A DNA stretch of 64,000 bases from Marilutibacter spongiae (GTDB lineage: Bacteria > Pseudomonadota > Gammaproteobacteria > Xanthomonadales > Xanthomonadaceae). The position numbers and the translations under genes are program-made. Below the pieces are notes generated by a model, which saw only the letters and a program-made list of their open reading frames with translations, did no database searches and was not told where the DNA came from. The stretch is from positions 28,747 to 92,746 of the forward strand of contig NZ_JACHTF010000018.1 of NCBI RefSeq assembly GCF_014145325.1, read 5' to 3'. Of the stretch, positions 60,656 through 64,000 are shown in pieces (positions within the stretch are counted from its first letter, which is position 1; every line of letters begins with the position of its first letter).

Positions 60656-62098
60656 TCAGCCCTTGCCGCCGGGCGTCGTCGCTTCTGCGCTGGCCACCTG
60701 TCCGGCATCGGCACCTGTGCGCGCGTAGATCAGCTTCTCGAACTGCTCGATGCGCGCGAGCGCCGGGCCCGTCTGGGCACGGAAGGCTGCCAGCTGCGCG
60801 CCCTTGAGCGGCTCGGGCGGCGGCATCGTCACCGTGAGCGGGTTGCGGTGCACGCCGTTGACGCGGAATTCGTAATGCAGGTGCGGGCCGGTGGCCAGGC
60901 CCGACGCGCCGACATAGCCGATCACGGCGCCCTGGGGCACGCGCTGGCCGACCTTGTACTTGCCGAAGCGCGACATGTGCGCGTACAGCGTGGTGTTGCC
61001 GCGGCCATGGTCGAGGATCACCGTGCGGCCGTAACCGCCCTTCCAGCCAACGAACTGCACGCGGGCGTCGCCCGCGGCCATGATCTGGGTGCCGCTGCGC
61101 GCACCGTAGTCGACGCCGTCGTGGCGGCGTACGCGCCCCAGCACCGGATGCTTGCGCGCGCGGCTGAAGCCGGAGGTCACCCGCGCGAACGGGATCGGCA
61201 TGCGGATGAAGGCCTTCTTCAGGGGGCGGCCGTCGGCGCTGAAGTACTCGGCGGTGCCGTCGTGCTCGAAGCGGAACCCCGAATAGGTCTTGCCGCCGGT
61301 GGTGAAGGTCGCGGCCAGCACTTTCCCGCGGCCGATGCGCTCGCCCTCGCGCCAGGTCTCGTCCATCACCACGCTGAAGCGGTCGCCGCGCTGGATGTCG
61401 GTGTTGAAATCGATGTCGTACTGGAAGATCTGGTCGGTCAGCACCGCGATCGTCGCGGGCGACAGGCCGGCCTTGCGCGCGGCGGCGTAAAGCGAACTGG
61501 TGATCTCGCCGGTGGCGACCGCGGTACGGGTTTCGACCGGGCGCTCGATGACGTTCTCGCGGATGGCGTCGCCGTCCAGGGTCAGCTCGACGCGATGCAT
61601 GTCGTCCTGGTCGAAACGGAATGCGCGCAGCGCGCCGTTGACGGGGAGGTCGAAGGCCAGTTCGGTGCCCGGGCGCAGGCGACCCAGCGCAGCCTTCGCG
61701 CTGGGTTGCTCCAGGATGCGGTGCAGGGTGCTCGCCGGGACGCCCATTTCCTCGAACAGCTCGCCCAGGGTCTGCCCGCTGCGCACGCTGACGATCTGCC
61801 AGCTGTCGCCTTCCACGCCCCGCCTGGGGTGCGATACCGGAAGCGGCGGCAAGGCCAGTGCCATTGACTGCCGTGGCACCGCGGTCGGCGTGGTCACGTC
61901 CTGGTTGAAGCCGGGGACGATGGCCGCCACCAGCAGGCCCATCGACGCGAACAGGCTGGCGGTCATCCACTGGCGACGCGACCAGCGGCCGTTGAATCCA
62001 TCGGAGAGGTGACGTGCCAGCACCGGGCGGTGCAGGGCGGCTTCGCGGAGTGCCTTGAGGCGCTTGCGCCGGTTCGAACCGGAACCCGGTACAGTCAT
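60656..62098 (-). CDS. M23-family peptidoglycan endopeptidase
   Basis: The 480-residue protein has a basic cytosolic start, one membrane helix (about 45-65), a LysM-like/OapA segment (about 100-150; VRSGQTLGELFEEMGV), and a C-terminal M23 LytM domain. The zinc ligands are in RRHDGVDYGA (His and Asp) and in GPHLHYEF (HxH). It resembles MepM-type DD-endopeptidases that cut cross-links to admit new strands. ATG 62098 is selected by GGGGAG upstream. Confidence 0.9.
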   Translation of the reverse strand: MTVPGSGSNRRKRLKALREAALHRPVLARHLSDGFNGRWSRRQWMTASLFASMGLLVAAIVPGFNQDVTTPTAVPRQSMALALPPLPVSHPRRGVEGDSWQIVSVRSGQTLGELFEEMGVPASTLHRILEQPSAKAALGRLRPGTELAFDLPVNGALRAFRFDQDDMHRVELTLDGDAIRENVIERPVETRTAVATGEITSSLYAAARKAGLSPATIAVLTDQIFQYDIDFNTDIQRGDRFSVVMDETWREGERIGRGKVLAATFTTGGKTYSGFRFEHDGTAEYFSADGRPLKKAFIRMPIPFARVTSGFSRARKHPVLGRVRRHDGVDYGARSGTQIMAAGDARVQFVGWKGGYGRTVILDHGRGNTTLYAHMSRFGKYKVGQRVPQGAVIGYVGASGLATGPHLHYEFRVNGVHRNPLTVTMPPPEPLKGAQLAAFRAQTGPALARIEQFEKLIYARTGADAGQVASAEATTPGGKG

Positions 62099-62144
62099 GG
62101 AACGATCTCCCCTGTGCGAGATGTGAAAGCAGCGTGTCGGGGGT

Positions 62145-62173
62145 ACCATAGTCACGCGAGCAACACGCGTCAA
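62145..62173 (-). promoter_or_regulatory. Promoter of the M23 endopeptidase gene
   Basis: On the minus strand TTGACG (62168-62173) and TATGGT (62145-62150) are exactly 17 bp apart, giving a transcript start about 40 bases before the start codon. The divergent stretch towards tyrS (62205-62240) is AT-rich, with three TTAACC repeats. Confidence 0.75.
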
Positions 62174-62287
62174 ACCCTTGATGCTGAATGGATTTTCGAA
62201 GCTTCAGTTGGGTTAACCACCCTTTAACCATTAACCGTGCCGGCCGTCGCATTCAGGTTCGGCGCCGCCACCCGTAGAGAGTCCACC

Positions 62288-63496
62288 TTGTCCACCCACG
62301 ACGCCCTCGAACTGATCGGCCGCGGCGCCGACGAAATCCTCAAGCGCGACGAGCTCGAAGCCCGCCTCAAGCTGGGCCGGCCGCTCCGCGTCAAGGCCGG
62401 TTTCGACCCCACCGCGCCGGACCTGCACATCGGCCACACCGTCCTGCTCAACAAGATGCGGCAGTTCCAGGACCTCGGCCACCAGGTGGTCTTCCTGATC
62501 GGCGACTTCACCGGGATGATCGGCGACCCCACCGGCAAGAACGCCACCCGCAAGCCGCTGACCCGCGAGGACGTCCTCGCCAATGCGCAGACCTACGCCG
62601 ACCAGGTGTTCAAGGTGCTCGACCGCGAGCGGACCGAAGTGCGCTTCAACTCCGAGTGGTTCGGCCAGATGGGCGCGGCGGACATGATCCGGCTCGCGGC
62701 GCAGCACACCGTGGCGCGGATGCTCGAGCGCGACGACTTCGCCAAGCGCTACGCCGCCCAGCAGCCCATCGCGATCCACGAATTCCTGTATCCGCTCGTG
62801 CAGGGCTACGATTCGGTCGCGCTGCAGGCCGACGTCGAACTGGGCGGCACCGACCAGAAGTTCAACCTGCTGATGGGGCGTGGCCTGCAGGAAAGCCACG
62901 GGCAGGCACCGCAGATCGTCCTCACCATGCCGCTGCTCGAAGGCCTGGACGGCGTCCAGAAGATGAGCAAGTCGCTGGGCAACTACATCGGCATCGACGA
63001 GCCGGCGATCGACATCGTCACCAAGACCATGAAGATCGACGACGTGCTGATGTGGCGGTGGATCGACCTGCTGAGCTTCGACATCGGCGTCGCCGAGGCG
63101 GCCACGCTCAAGCGCGACATCGAGGCCGGCCAACTCAATCCCCGCGACGTCAAGCTTCGCCTCGCGCGCGAGCTGGCGGCGCGCTTCCACGATGCCGCCG
63201 CCGCCGAGCTCGCTGTCGCCGGCTGGAACGCCGCCGTCCGCGGCCAGGGCGACACCGCGCAATTGCCGCTCAACGACGTCGTGGTGCCGCCCGAAGGCCT
63301 GCGCATCGCCGCGCTGCTGACCGCCGCGGGCCTGACGCCCAGCAACTCCGAGGCCAGCCGCAAGCTCAAGGAGCGCGCGGTGCGAATCGACGGCGATGTC
63401 GTCGAGGACCCCCAGCGCGTGTTCGAGCCCGGTTTCGAGGCCGTGCTGGCCGTGGGCAAGCGCAACTTCGCCCGCGTGCGCCTGGTCGCGGCCTAG
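62288..63496 (+). CDS. tyrS: Tyrosyl-tRNA synthetase
   Basis: The 402-residue class Ic synthetase has HIGH at 47-50 (DLHIGHTV), KMSKS at 225-229 and a C-terminal S4-type RNA-binding domain ([18 protein letters not shown]). I choose TTG 62288, as it yields the usual short N-terminus before [17 protein letters not shown] at 62237 would add 17 residues. It is the last gene before the rRNA operon, an arrangement I recall from Xanthomonas. Confidence 0.95.
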   Translation: MSTHDALELIGRGADEILKRDELEARLKLGRPLRVKAGFDPTAPDLHIGHTVLLNKMRQFQDLGHQVVFLIGDFTGMIGDPTGKNATRKPLTREDVLANAQTYADQVFKVLDRERTEVRFNSEWFGQMGAADMIRLAAQHTVARMLERDDFAKRYAAQQPIAIHEFLYPLVQGYDSVALQADVELGGTDQKFNLLMGRGLQESHGQAPQIVLTMPLLEGLDGVQKMSKSLGNYIGIDEPAIDIVTKTMKIDDVLMWRWIDLLSFDIGVAEAATLKRDIEAGQLNPRDVKLRLARELAARFHDAAAAELAVAGWNAAVRGQGDTAQLPLNDVVVPPEGLRIAALLTAAGLTPSNSEASRKLKERAVRIDGDVVEDPQRVFEPGFEAVLAVGKRNFARVRLVAA

Positions 63497-63685
63497 TCGC
63501 GCCACGCCGCCGCCGGTCCCCGTGCCCGGTGCCGGATGCAGCGTCTTCGCCTGACGCCGTGGGCGGCGTAAGGGAATGTGAAAAAAAGCTTCCCAAAGTG
63601 TTTGTGAGTGTGCACAATGCGCGCCCCGCTGCCGGGTAAGAGTGAAGGCGTCGGGGGTGTGTTGGAGGCGGTTGTCGGGAAGCGG

Positions 63686-63713
63686 TTGACGGTTCCGGGA
63701 GTTGCTGTAAGAT
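63686..63713 (+). promoter_or_regulatory. rRNA operon promoter, first strong copy
   Basis: TTGACG (63686-63691) and TAAGAT (63708-63713) are 16 bp apart, followed by a GC-rich discriminator (GCGCGGCCCGC). This is typical of growth-rate and ppGpp-controlled rRNA promoters. A weaker related unit (CACAAT followed by GCGCGCCCCGCTGCCGGG) precedes it at about 63613. Confidence 0.85.
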
Positions 63714-63784
63714 GCGCGGCCCGCTGCCGGGACGAGTAGGATGAACGGCGCGGGGATTTCGGGAAAAAGTCGTTTCGAAAGGTG

Positions 63785-63812
63785 TTGACGGCCCTGAAAT
63801 CTGCTGTAAGAT
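63785..63812 (+). promoter_or_regulatory. rRNA operon promoter, second strong copy
   Basis: TTGACG (63785-63790) and TAAGAT (63807-63812) again have a 16-bp spacer and a GC-rich discriminator (GTGCGGCTCCC). An A/T-rich stretch (GGGAAAAAGTCGTTTCG) just upstream could act as an UP element. The copy lies 99 bp after the first. Confidence 0.88.
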
Positions 63813-64000
63813 GTGCGGCTCCCTCGGGCACTTTGGTGACGGGGCGGAACGCGGCGCTGAGGCCGGTTCCGATGATCTTTGACAGTGTGCGCAGGTGACT
63901 TGTGCGGCCGTCTGGCGGGTGGATAGTTGTCCATCGCAGACGTCCGAACAGGAACCAAGTCAATTCAAATGCATGCAAATGCAAGCGATGTAATTTGGGA
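63813..64000 (+). other. rRNA operon leader with boxA, 16S gene beyond the window
   Basis: The leader has TGATCTTTGACA (63873-63884), close to the boxA antitermination signal. A nested hairpin lies at about 63909-63942 (CGTCTG/CAGACG). An AT-rich stretch with repeated ATGCAAATGCAA follows (about 63968-63983). No mature 16S sequence is reached. The stretch 63497-63685 before the promoters has no gene that I can support. Confidence 0.8.

Noticed and set aside
63613..63618. CACAAT as a third full rRNA promoter
   Set aside because: The following sequence matches the other copies, but no -35 element lies at the required spacing, so it is mentioned only as a weak unit.

Overview
The window is about 64 kb of GC-rich, densely coding chromosome. 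The gene order, the tyrS to rrn junction, the ole genes, and the clade-specific peptide-modification genes point to a gammaproteobacterium of the Lysobacteraceae (Xanthomonadaceae), related to Lysobacter or Luteimonas. I see no insertion sequence, prophage, CRISPR array or tRNA. Housekeeping genes alternate with a few accessory blocks. Many long opposite-strand reading frames are GC artefacts and are left out.

Bases 1-2200 hold the end of gpsA, a repeat-rich spacer, hemF, and a small TerB-like gene. Bases 2230-12844 form one accessory operon. A ribbon-helix-helix/DUF2170 protein, PspA, a YqiJ-type OB-fold membrane protein, a 52-residue membrane peptide, a YqiK flotillin, a 1762-residue AAA ATPase and a single-HKD phospholipase D family protein follow one promoter. 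Three perfect 10-bp palindromes, exactly 23 bp apart, overlap that promoter. I read this as a membrane-stress or membrane-remodelling system whose first gene may be its own regulator.

Bases 12925-17192 hold oleB, oleC and oleD (long-chain olefin synthesis, without oleA), with a YkgJ-type gene on the other strand. Then come a DUF1328 peptide, ubiJ-ubiB, an M16 protease, truC, arfB, an acyltransferase, a glycosyltransferase behind a possible sigma-54 promoter, and the glyoxylate-shunt genes aceB-aceA with a divergent LysR regulator.

Bases 30676-38084 are the second accessory block, which looks like a ribosomally made, modified peptide (RiPP) system. It has a cyclic-nucleotide-binding GGDEF protein, a membrane protein with a class III cyclase domain and TPR repeats, a 109-residue nitrile-hydratase-leader-type precursor on the opposite strand, and a SagB-type dehydrogenase. 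Three tandem paralogues encoding secreted four-cysteine proteins follow.

Bases 38121-63496 are mostly core genes: comM, ubiK, glnB, a JmjC-like gene with an SGNH lipoprotein, speE/speA, a SPOR protein, argS, radC, coaC and coaB as separate genes, dut, a membrane-anchored phosphomannomutase, pyrE and xthA. A peptidoglycan-recycling group (ampG, anmK, M23 endopeptidase) and tyrS complete the region. The window ends in the promoter and leader region of an rRNA operon whose 16S gene starts just outside.
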